Shown: one piece after another, positions 17,365-24,966 of the stretch
How positions within the stretch are numbered: the stretch's first letter is position 1
Layout: every line of letters begins with the position of its first letter
DNA from: Antarcticirhabdus aurantiaca
GTDB lineage: Bacteria; Pseudomonadota; Alphaproteobacteria; Rhizobiales; Rhizobiaceae
DNA length: 64,000 nucleotides
Assembly: GCF_009765365.1 (NCBI RefSeq)
Contig: NZ_VTOM01000026.1
Location: 1 to 64,000, forward strand
Direction: 5' to 3'
Position numbers and translations under genes: made by a program
The notes under the pieces: generated by a model
What the model saw: only the letters and a program-made list of their open reading frames with translations
Told to the model about the DNA's origin: nothing
The model's database searches: none

Positions 17365-18476
17365 TCCCGTTTCTCGACCTGTCGGCGCAGTACCGGACGC
17401 TCGGCCCCGAGCTCGAGGCAGCGGTGGTCGCGACGCTGCGCAGCGGCAGCTACGTGCTGGGCGAGGCCGTCGAGCGCTTCGAGGCGCGCTTTGCCGCCTT
17501 CTGCGGCACGGATCACGCCGTCGCCGTCAGCTCGGGCACGGCGGCGCTGCACCTCGCGCTCCTCGCCGGCGACGTCGGGCCGGGCGACGAGGTGATCACC
17601 GTGCCGATGACCTTCGTCGCCACGGTGGCGGCGATCGTCTATGCCGGTGCGACGCCGGTCTTCGTCGACATCGACCCCGAGACCTGGACGATGGACCCGG
17701 ACCGGCTGGAGGCGGCGATCACGCCCCGGACCCGGGCGGTGATGCCGGTCCACCTCCATGGCCGGCTCGCCGACATGGCGGCGATCCGCGCCGTCGCCGA
17801 CCGCCACGGGCTCCTCGTGATCGAGGACGCGGCCCAGGCCCACGGCGCCGAGCGCGGCGGCGTGCGGGCAGGCGCGTTCGGCGACATGGGCTGCTTCAGC
17901 TTCTATCCCGGCAAGAATCTCGGCGCCTGCGGCGAAGGGGGAGCGATCACCACCGACAGGGCCGATCTCGCCGATCTCCTGCGCTCGCTGCGCGACTGGG
18001 GTCAGGAAGGGCGCTACAACCACGTCCGGCACGGCTTCAACTATCGGATGGAGGGCGTCCAGGGCGCGGCGCTCGGGGTCAAGCTCGGCCGGGTCGACGC
18101 CTGGAACGACGCCCGCCGGCGCATCGCCGACCTTTATCACGCCGGGCTCGCGGGCGAGATCGAGCGGCCGGCCGGGCCGCTCGGGCCGGACCATGCCGCC
18201 CACGTCTACGCGATCCGCCTGCGCGGCCGCGACGCCGCGCGCGAGCGCCTCGCCGCCGCCGGCATCGCGACCGGCATCCATTATCCCCGGCCCGTCCATC
18301 TCCAGCCCGCCTATGCCGGGCTCGGTCATGGCCGGGGCGCCTTTCCGATCTCGGAGGCCCTGGCGGACGAGACGCTGTCCCTGCCGCTTTATCCCGAGCT
18401 TCCGCCGGACGCGGCGGCGGAGGTCGTCGCGGCCGTCAACCTGCTGGCGCCCCGCGCCGCCATCGCAGCCGAATGA
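17361..18476 (+). CDS. DegT/DnrJ/EryC1 sugar aminotransferase (WlbC/WbpE-like)
   Basis: 371 residues. PLP enzyme of the DegT family: SSGTAALHLAL (phosphate region), EDAAQAHGA with Asp156, and the Schiff-base Lys185 in FYPGKNLGACGEGG. Later NYRMEGVQGAALGVKL and GIHYPRPVHLQPAY are family markers. It would transfer an amino group from glutamate to the 3-keto sugar made by the preceding oxidoreductase; the acyltransferase upstream then acylates it. ATGA overlaps couple it to both neighbours. The sugar identity is inferred from the gene trio only. Confidence 0.88.
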   Translation: MIPFLDLSAQYRTLGPELEAAVVATLRSGSYVLGEAVERFEARFAAFCGTDHAVAVSSGTAALHLALLAGDVGPGDEVITVPMTFVATVAAIVYAGATPVFVDIDPETWTMDPDRLEAAITPRTRAVMPVHLHGRLADMAAIRAVADRHGLLVIEDAAQAHGAERGGVRAGAFGDMGCFSFYPGKNLGACGEGGAITTDRADLADLLRSLRDWGQEGRYNHVRHGFNYRMEGVQGAALGVKLGRVDAWNDARRRIADLYHAGLAGEIERPAGPLGPDHAAHVYAIRLRGRDAARERLAAAGIATGIHYPRPVHLQPAYAGLGHGRGAFPISEALADETLSLPLYPELPPDAAAEVVAAVNLLAPRAAIAAE

Positions 18477-19477
18477 GGGAGAAGGCCGTGAACGATCTTC
18501 GAAACAAGCGGATCCTGGTGACCGGCGGTGCGGGCTTCGTCGGCTCGCACATCGTCGACGCCCTGGTCGATGCCGGGGCGGGGTCGATCGTCGTCGTCGA
18601 CAACATGGTCCGCGGCCGCGTCGCCAACCTCGCCTCCGCCCTGCAGAGCCGCCGGGTCGAGCTCATCCAGGGCGACATCCGGGACGCCGACCTCATGCGC
18701 CGGCTGGTGGCGGGCACGGATCTCGTCTTCCACCAGGCGGCGCTGCGCATCACCCAATGTGCGGCCGAGCCGGACGCGGCCATGGAGGTCATGGTCGACG
18801 CGACCTACGAGCTCCTGCGGCGCTGCGTCGAGGAACGGGTGCGCAAGGTCGTCTTCGCGTCCTCCGCCTCGATCTACGGCATGGCCGAAGTCTTTCCGAC
18901 GACGGAAAGCCACCACCCCTACAACAACCGCACCCTTTACGGCGCCGCCAAGACCATCGGCGAGGGGCTCCTTCGCTCCTTCAACGACATGGACGGCCTC
19001 GACTACGTCGCGCTGCGCTACTTCAACGTCTACGGGCCGCGCATGGATCTCCACGGCCGCTACACCGAGGTGATGGTGCGCTGGATGGAGCGGATCGAGG
19101 CGGGCGAGCCGCCGCTCGTGTTCGGCGACGGCCTGCAGACGATGGACATGATCCACGTCGCGGATGTCGCCCGCGCCAACATCCTGGCGGCGCGCGCGCC
19201 GGTCGGCGACGTGGCTCTCAACGTCGGCAGCGGCCGGGAAACCTCGCTGCTCGACCTCGCGGCCGAGCTGTCGGCGGCGCTCGGGCGCCCCGGCCTTCGT
19301 CCGATCCACGAGCCGGCACGGGCGGTGAACCCGGTGCCGCGCCGCCTTGCCGGCATCGAGGCCGCCCGCGACCTCCTCGGCTTCGAGGCTCGGATCGAGC
19401 TGCGCGAGGGGATCCGCGATCTCGTCGACTGGTGGCTGGCCGAGCGGGCCGGACTGATCGGGGAGAAGGCCTCGTGA
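18473..19477 (+). CDS. NAD-dependent epimerase/dehydratase (extended SDR)
   Basis: 334 residues. TGGAGFVGSHIVDAL binds NAD; ASSASIYG and YGAAK supply the catalytic Ser/Tyr/Lys; RYFNVYGPRMD and GDGLQTMDMIHV are typical of UDP-hexose 4-epimerases and related enzymes. Start is ATG 18473 in an ATGA overlap; GTG 18488, preceded by GGGAGAAGG, is an equally good start and would drop five residues. Its stop overlaps the GTG of the second aminotransferase. It could be a 4-epimerase or a 4,6-dehydratase-like enzyme; the motifs do not separate these. Confidence 0.8.
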   Translation: MREKAVNDLRNKRILVTGGAGFVGSHIVDALVDAGAGSIVVVDNMVRGRVANLASALQSRRVELIQGDIRDADLMRRLVAGTDLVFHQAALRITQCAAEPDAAMEVMVDATYELLRRCVEERVRKVVFASSASIYGMAEVFPTTESHHPYNNRTLYGAAKTIGEGLLRSFNDMDGLDYVALRYFNVYGPRMDLHGRYTEVMVRWMERIEAGEPPLVFGDGLQTMDMIHVADVARANILAARAPVGDVALNVGSGRETSLLDLAAELSAALGRPGLRPIHEPARAVNPVPRRLAGIEAARDLLGFEARIELREGIRDLVDWWLAERAGLIGEKAS

Positions 19478-20643
19478 TCCCGATCGCCAAGCCGCTCATC
19501 GGCGAGGCCGAAGCGGAGGCGGCCCGCGCGGCCGTCCTGTCGGGCTGGCTGAGCCAGGGGGCGGAAGTCGCCGCCTTCGAGCGCGAATTCGCCGAGCTCG
19601 TCGGCGCGCCGCACGCCTGCGCGGTGTCGAACTGCACCACGGCGCTGCACCTGGCGCTTCTCGCCGTCGGCATCGGTCCCGGCGACGAGGTGATCACCGC
19701 GAGCCATTCCTTCATCGCGGCGGCGAACGTCGTGCGCCAATGCGGCGGGGTGCCCGTCTTCGTCGACATCGAGCCCGGCGGCTTCAACATCGATCCCTCG
19801 GCGGCGGCCGCGGCGATCACGAGGCGCACGCGCGCGATCCTCTGCGTCCACCAGATCGGGATGCCCTGCGATCTCGCCGCGCTCCTGGCGATCGCCCGGG
19901 CGCACGGCATCCCGCTCGTCGAGGACGCGGCCTGCGCCATCGGCTCGCAGATCCGCCTCGACGGCCGCTGGAGCGCCATCGGCGGCGTCCACGGCGACGT
20001 CGTCGCCTTCTCCTTCCATCCGCGCAAGGTCCTGACCACCGGCGAGGGCGGCATGCTGACCACCCGCAATCCCGATTGGGACGCCGATTTCCGGCGCCGG
20101 CGCCAGCACGGCATGTCCGTGTCCGACACCGTGCGCCACGCCAGCGACCGGGTGATCGTCGAGACCTATCCGGTCCGCGGCTACAACTACCGCATGACGG
20201 ACGTCCAGGCCGCGATCGGCCGCGCGCAGCTGTCCCGGCTTCCCGGGATCGTCGTGCGCCGCCGAGCCCTTGCCGAGCGCTATCGCGAGCTCCTAACGGG
20301 GGTGGAGGGCGTGACGGCGCCCGCCGAGCCGTCCTGGGCCCGCTCCAACTGGCAGAGCTACTGCGTGGCGCTCGTCGACGGCGTCGATCAGCTGGCGCTG
20401 ATGCAGGCCATGCTCGACGGCGGCGTCGCCATCCGGCGCGGCATCATGTGCGCTCATCTTGAGCCGGCTTATAAAGATCACCCGGCGCCCCACCGGCTCG
20501 ACCGCTCCGAGCGCGCCCGGGACCGGACGGTGCTTCTGCCGCTTTTCGCCCAGATGACGGACGCGGAGCAGCTTCGGGTGATCGAGGTTCTCGCGGATGC
20601 CCTGGCGGCGCTCTGCCGCCCGCGAATGCGCGCGACCGGCTGA
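19474..20643 (+). CDS. DegT/DnrJ/EryC1 sugar aminotransferase (second copy, different subgroup)
   Basis: 389 residues from GTG 19474. AVSNCTTALHLAL, EDAACAIGSQ (Asp151) and Lys185 in FSFHPRKVLTTGEGG mark a PLP-dependent sugar aminotransferase. It differs clearly from the copy at 17361: it has the HPRK rather than YPGK active-site context and a longer insertion (RRRRQHGMSVSDTVRH), closer to perosamine/4-aminohexose-type enzymes. Paired with the SDR before it, it suggests a second amino sugar, for example via a 4-keto intermediate. Only a short gap with a hairpin follows, then an unrecognised protein. Confidence 0.85.
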   Translation: MIPIAKPLIGEAEAEAARAAVLSGWLSQGAEVAAFEREFAELVGAPHACAVSNCTTALHLALLAVGIGPGDEVITASHSFIAAANVVRQCGGVPVFVDIEPGGFNIDPSAAAAAITRRTRAILCVHQIGMPCDLAALLAIARAHGIPLVEDAACAIGSQIRLDGRWSAIGGVHGDVVAFSFHPRKVLTTGEGGMLTTRNPDWDADFRRRRQHGMSVSDTVRHASDRVIVETYPVRGYNYRMTDVQAAIGRAQLSRLPGIVVRRRALAERYRELLTGVEGVTAPAEPSWARSNWQSYCVALVDGVDQLALMQAMLDGGVAIRRGIMCAHLEPAYKDHPAPHRLDRSERARDRTVLLPLFAQMTDAEQLRVIEVLADALAALCRPRMRATG

Positions 20644-20644
20644 C

Positions 20645-20663
20645 GGCGCCGCGCGGCGCCTTT
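20645..20663 (+). terminator. Short hairpin after the second aminotransferase
   Basis: GGCGCC at 20645-20650 and 20655-20660 form a six-base stem with a GCGC loop, followed by TTT. It begins one base after the stop codon. Too short for a strong terminator; it could attenuate transcription into the next gene. Confidence 0.3.
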
Positions 20664-20698
20664 CGCAGGCGCAGGGATCACCGCACGGAGGCATTCCC

Positions 20699-21739
20699 AT
20701 GATCGGAACGGTGCAGGCGGATTCGAGGTCCGTCAACAAACGCGACTGGACGGGGGAGGGGAGGGCGACGATCGACGCAGTCGACCGCATGCGGCGGCGG
20801 GTCGACCGGCTCGGCCTCGACCTGTCGGGCCTGACGGTGGTGACCGAGGCCGCCACCGGCATCTATGCCGTGACCGCGACCATCGCCGCCATGGCGAATG
20901 CGAGCCGGGTCTTCGCCATCGCGCGCGACTCGGCCCTGCACGGGCGCTTCGAGGACGCCGCCGCCGCGACGCTCGGCCTCGCGGCCTCCGCGGGCGTGTC
21001 GTCCCGGATCGAGGTCGCGCGGGCCGTCACGCCCGCCATGCTCGGCGAATGCGATATCCTCACCAATTCCGGGCACCTGCGTCCGATCGGTCGCGACATC
21101 ATCGACGGCCTGCCGCGGCATGCGGTGATCGCGCTGATGTTCGAGGCCTGGGAGTTCCGCGAGAGCGACCTCGACCTTGCGGCCTGCCGCGAGAAGGGGA
21201 TCCGCGTCGCGGCCGTCAACGAGCGCCATCCGCTGGTCGGCGTCTTCGCCTTTCTCGGCCCGCTCTGCGCGCATCTTCTCGCCGATTCCGGCCTGCCGCC
21301 CGATGGGCGGCGAATCCTTCTCCTGTGCGACAATCCCTTCGCGCCCTTCATCGAACGGGGCCTCTCTCAGGCCGGCGCCAGCGTGAGCATCGCCGAGCGG
21401 ATCGGGGACGCCGACGCGGGCTCCTGGGACGCGGTGGTCATCGCCCTCGATCCGGGGCGCTCGCCGCCGCTCGGCGAGGGCGACCTCGCCCGCCTCGCCT
21501 CGATCGCGCCGGGTGCCCTCCTCGCGCAGGTCTGGGGCGACGTCGACCGGCTTGCGGCGGTCCGGCTCGGCCTCGTTCTCTGCCCGCCCATTGAGCCGGC
21601 CCGCGGCCATATGGGCATTCTCCTGAGCTCGCTCGGCCACGAGCCGGTGATCCGGCTCCAAGCCGGCGGGCTGCGCGCGGCCGAACTGGTCCGGCGCGGC
21701 GCCCGGCCGGCGCCGGGCGGCGTCGCCGAACTGCTCTAG
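20699..21739 (+). CDS. Unrecognised protein, two Rossmann-like halves
   Basis: 346 residues from ATG 20699, with CGGAG nine bases upstream. I do not recognise a named family. The first half has an alternating hydrophobic pattern LTVVTEAATGIYAVTATIAA, then CDILTNSGHLRPIGRDIIDG and VIALMFEAWEFRESDLD, recalling NAD-binding D-2-hydroxyacid-dehydrogenase-type folds. The second half restarts with RRILLLCDNPFAPFIERGLS, a nucleotide-binding-like strand-loop-helix. No signal peptide or membrane helix is seen. It closes the sugar-modification run, so a role in making or processing a sugar precursor is possible but not shown. Confidence 0.7.
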   Translation: MIGTVQADSRSVNKRDWTGEGRATIDAVDRMRRRVDRLGLDLSGLTVVTEAATGIYAVTATIAAMANASRVFAIARDSALHGRFEDAAAATLGLAASAGVSSRIEVARAVTPAMLGECDILTNSGHLRPIGRDIIDGLPRHAVIALMFEAWEFRESDLDLAACREKGIRVAAVNERHPLVGVFAFLGPLCAHLLADSGLPPDGRRILLLCDNPFAPFIERGLSQAGASVSIAERIGDADAGSWDAVVIALDPGRSPPLGEGDLARLASIAPGALLAQVWGDVDRLAAVRLGLVLCPPIEPARGHMGILLSSLGHEPVIRLQAGGLRAAELVRRGARPAPGGVAELL

Positions 21740-22103
21740 AAGCGTCCCGGCCGAGCGGTTCGGCGCGAGACGGGTACGACGAGCGTCAGGCGGGGCGGCC
21801 TGCAGGACCCGCGTGGCGCTCAAGGCGCGTTTCGATCCCTATGGCGGCTCAAGTTTAGCTCGCTAAGCCGTTCGCGTCCGTTTCGCCCGCCATCCCGGCC
21901 GTCGTTAACCGGGAATAACGTCCGTGCATTTTTCTGAGTTATATATTTTGCCTGTCGGTCGTTGTTCAGTCGTCCGGTCGGGAGCCGTGCGAAGGAGCAG
22001 GTATCCGAAGGGGTTTCTCTTCAAATTCCTCAACGTCAGTTTTGCTGGGCGCTGCTCGCAGGCGGCGCTGGCGCCGCCATGGCGCGAGTGGGAGGGTCAA
22101 AGG
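21740..22103. other. 364-base regulatory gap before the LuxR-type gene
   Basis: This contains the most AT-rich stretch of the first 30 kb (about 21900-21950). An inverted repeat CGTTA (21903-21907) / TAACG (21916-21920) with an eight-base spacer precedes a -10-like TATATT at 21942-21947; no good -35 accompanies it. The frame of the downstream regulator is open through part of this gap, but that stretch has no protein-like character. The layout fits a regulated promoter for the regulator, inferred from position and composition. Confidence 0.45.
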
Positions 22104-22835
22104 ATGAGCGGCATGCGAGCGGACAAGGGACGGGCGATGTCGATCGTCGTGATCGACAGCCGGGCGCTGGAGCGGGAATGCTTCGCGCGCGGCATCGAAG
22201 CGGCGCGGCCGAAAACGCGGGTCGCCTCCTTCGCTTCGGTGGCCGAGTGGATCGCCGCGATGGGTGCCGTGGAAGCTCCGGACACGGTCCTCTACAACGC
22301 GCAGGGACGACGGATGTCCGAGCCGCGCGTTGGATCCGACATCGGCGAACTTCTGGCCAGCGGCCCGTCGCCGGTCGTCGTGCTGTCGCCCTATGAGGAT
22401 CTCTCGGAGATGGTCGCGGCCATCGATATCGGCGCGCGGGGCTATATCCCGGCGAGCCTCGGCATCGAAGCCACGCTTCTCGCCGTGCAACTGGCCGGCG
22501 TCGCGACGATCTGCATGCCGGCCACCAGCCTCGCCGCGATCCGCGAAGTGGTCGCGAACCGCCCGGTTCCGGAAGGCGTCGCCAGCTTCACCTGCCGTCA
22601 GGCGGCCGTCGCCGAGGGGCTGCGCCGCGGCAAGCCGAACAAGCTCATCGCCTACGATCTCAACATGTGCGAGAGCACGGTCAAGGTCCACATCCGCAAC
22701 ATCATGAAGAAGCTGCAGGCCCGCAACCGGACGGAAGCGGGCTACAAGCTGAGCCAGCTGCTTCCCGGTTCCGAGGCGCCGCACAGGCTCCTCGCGGCGC
22801 TGAGCGGTAGCACGGTCCTCGGGCGCCCGAACTGA
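22104..22835 (+). CDS. LuxR/NarL-family regulator with a degenerate receiver domain
   Basis: 243 residues from ATG 22104 (GGGAGGGTCAAAGG upstream); ATG 22137 is an alternative. The N-terminal half looks like a response-regulator receiver (SIVVIDSRALERECFARGI; VVVLSPYEDLSEMVAAIDIGARGYIPAS), but the strand where the phosphoacceptor Asp belongs reads DTVLYNAQG with Asn65, so classical phosphorylation is unlikely. The C-terminal LuxR helix-turn-helix is intact: FTCRQAAVAEGLRRGKPNKL and CESTVKVHIRNIMKKLQARN. Such orphan regulators often control exopolysaccharide or motility genes. It sits alone between the two halves of the polysaccharide locus and is convergent with the beta-helix gene. Confidence 0.85.
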   Translation: MSGMRADKGRAMSIVVIDSRALERECFARGIEAARPKTRVASFASVAEWIAAMGAVEAPDTVLYNAQGRRMSEPRVGSDIGELLASGPSPVVVLSPYEDLSEMVAAIDIGARGYIPASLGIEATLLAVQLAGVATICMPATSLAAIREVVANRPVPEGVASFTCRQAAVAEGLRRGKPNKLIAYDLNMCESTVKVHIRNIMKKLQARNRTEAGYKLSQLLPGSEAPHRLLAALSGSTVLGRPN

Positions 22836-22872
22836 CGCCGCGGCGCGCAGCTTTGCCCGCCGGAGCGGCCCG

Positions 22873-24966
22873 TCACGGCGCGCCGGTCACGCGCGGGCGG
22901 TCCGTCGGGCCGGCGCGGCGCAAGGGCGCGAGATCGATGCCCAGGCGCGCGGCGGCGGACGTTCCGGCAAGGGCGTAGCCGCCGTCGGCAGCCGTCGCGA
23001 GGCCGGGATCGGCGATGCGGTCCCCGGTCGCCCAGCCCGCGAGCCGGAATTGGTCGAGGTCGCCGGTTCCGCCGACCGGAAAGGCCCGGAAGCTTTTCGG
23101 GCCGAGCGCTCCCCAGTAGAGATTGTCGGCGAAGGCGACGAAGGTCGAGCCGTGGTCCGGCGCGTGGATGTCGACGACGCGGTCGGCACCGGAGGCGGCC
23201 AGGACGACGTTGCGCTCGACGCGGTTGGGCGCGGCCAAATCGGGGCGCCAGCCCCGGCCGGTCGCGTCGTCGAACCGGAAGGCGGCGCCGGTCCCGTCCG
23301 CGACGACGTTGCCGGAGACGAGGTTGCTCCAGCCGCCGTTGATGCCGATGCCGGCGACGTTGCCGCGCAGGAGGTTGCCGGTGATGGCGACGCCGCTCGC
23401 CCGCCCGTCGAGATAGATCGCCCAGCTGATCGGCCCCGGCCATTCCTCCGTGTTCTCGTAGCGCGGCGGCCAGAAGGTGCCGTCCGGGCGGTTCATCAGC
23501 TGGTCGGTGCCGCCGACGAGGTTGTGGCGGATGATGCTGTCCTGTCGGTCGCCTTGCGCGCCCATGAGCTTGATCGCGCCGCCGTCGCCGGTGCGCCGAT
23601 TGGCGTCGCGCACGACGTTGAACTCGATCAGGCTGCGATGACAGGCATCCTGCGCGCCCCAGATGGAGCCGCCGGCGATCCCGAACTGCGCCGTCCGCTC
23701 GATGAGGTTGTGCGCGATCCGCACGTCGTCGGCGGCCTGGAACCAGATCGCCGCGCTTTCGAAGTAGTCGCGGCCGACGTCGGCGATGCGGTTGTTCGTG
23801 ATCACCGCGCGGTCGGATCGGCCGAAGCTGCCCCAGCTGGTGCCGAGATAGATCGCGTTTCCGGCGGTGCCGGAGATCTCGTTGTTGTCGATCAGGACGT
23901 CCGCGCTCTCCGCGACGTGGATCGCGACGCCGAGGTTTTCGAAGCTGTTGTCGAGGAGGCGGGCGCGGTCGGCCCGTTCCAGTCGGATGGCGCCGCCGCC
24001 GCGGGTGTCGGTGCCGAATTTGCCGGTGCCCTGCGGCGCGCCGTTTTCGAAGCCGAGTCCGGAGATGGTCACGTCCGATGCGCCCTCGACCTGCAAAAGG
24101 GTCGGCAGGATGCCGGCGACGGCGGCCGTCCCGTCGAACGTGTCCGACCGGGGCCTGTAGAGCAGGCGCCGGGCGGCCGCGTCGAACCACCATTCGCCCG
24201 GTGCGTCGAGGAATTCGCGACGGCCGGACAGGAAGTAGCGGCTCCCCTCGCCGGTCTGGAAGTAGTCGGTGCCCTCTGTGTGGACCGTGCGGGAGCGGCG
24301 GTCGATCGCCGTGACGGGCAGGGTGTCGCTGCCCCACTGCATGCCGGGGGAGCCGCCCCCGACGATGTGGGCGACGAGCCCCCCGACGCCCTCGATCGGC
24401 GGGAGGTCGCCCGCGCGGAAGCGGAACTGCCGCTTGCCGATCCCGTCCGGACCGGGCGCCTGCGGCGCAGCGAAGAGCCAGCCGCCCCGACCGTCCTCCG
24501 CCCGATCCGCGTTCGGATAGCGGGCTTGGACCTGCCGCTTACCCCCGACGAACAGGTCGGCGACGGGGCTGTCCCCTGAAGAAGGAAGCTCGGCCGACCA
24601 GAGGCCCTCGCCCTCGCGGCGCCAGCGCGACAGGCGCGGACCGCCGTGAAGGATCGGCCGCTCGCCGGCGGCCGCGACGATCCTCAGGCCGCTGTCGGCG
24701 GCATCGAGGAGAACCGGCCGGCTCAGATGATAGTCGCCGCCGCGCAGCACGATCTCGTCCGGGCCGGGATGGGCGCGGGCGATGTCGCGCGCCGCCTCCA
24801 GCGTCGCCACCGGCGCCGTTTGCTCGCCGCTCCCGGCGTCGCTTCCCGACGGCGAGACGAAGATGCGCAGGATGGCGGGCGGCGCCGCCACCGGGCGCGC
24901 GAGCACGGGCAGTCCGTTTGTCAGGCAGGCGGCCGTCAGGCCCGCCGCGAGCCGAAGCGGCCTCAC
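22873..24966 (-). CDS. Secreted right-handed beta-helix protein, candidate polysaccharide lyase/epimerase
   Basis: 697 residues from GTG 24966, which overlaps the stop of the ligase-like gene (GTGA) and has GGAG upstream. A Sec-type signal peptide (about residues 1-27) is followed by FVSPSGSDAGSGEQTAPVAT, a start common in beta-helix carbohydrate-active proteins. A long run of short strand repeats follows (VTISGLGFENGA; ARLLDNSFENLG; VLIDNNEISGTAGNAIYLG; VAITGNLLRGNVAG), typical of pectate-lyase-like helices. Such proteins trim, epimerise or cleave polysaccharide in the periplasm or outside. No catalytic residues can be assigned by eye. Confidence 0.8.
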   Translation of the reverse strand: MRPLRLAAGLTAACLTNGLPVLARPVAAPPAILRIFVSPSGSDAGSGEQTAPVATLEAARDIARAHPGPDEIVLRGGDYHLSRPVLLDAADSGLRIVAAAGERPILHGGPRLSRWRREGEGLWSAELPSSGDSPVADLFVGGKRQVQARYPNADRAEDGRGGWLFAAPQAPGPDGIGKRQFRFRAGDLPPIEGVGGLVAHIVGGGSPGMQWGSDTLPVTAIDRRSRTVHTEGTDYFQTGEGSRYFLSGRREFLDAPGEWWFDAAARRLLYRPRSDTFDGTAAVAGILPTLLQVEGASDVTISGLGFENGAPQGTGKFGTDTRGGGAIRLERADRARLLDNSFENLGVAIHVAESADVLIDNNEISGTAGNAIYLGTSWGSFGRSDRAVITNNRIADVGRDYFESAAIWFQAADDVRIAHNLIERTAQFGIAGGSIWGAQDACHRSLIEFNVVRDANRRTGDGGAIKLMGAQGDRQDSIIRHNLVGGTDQLMNRPDGTFWPPRYENTEEWPGPISWAIYLDGRASGVAITGNLLRGNVAGIGINGGWSNLVSGNVVADGTGAAFRFDDATGRGWRPDLAAPNRVERNVVLAASGADRVVDIHAPDHGSTFVAFADNLYWGALGPKSFRAFPVGGTGDLDQFRLAGWATGDRIADPGLATAADGGYALAGTSAAARLGIDLAPLRRAGPTDRPRVTGAP

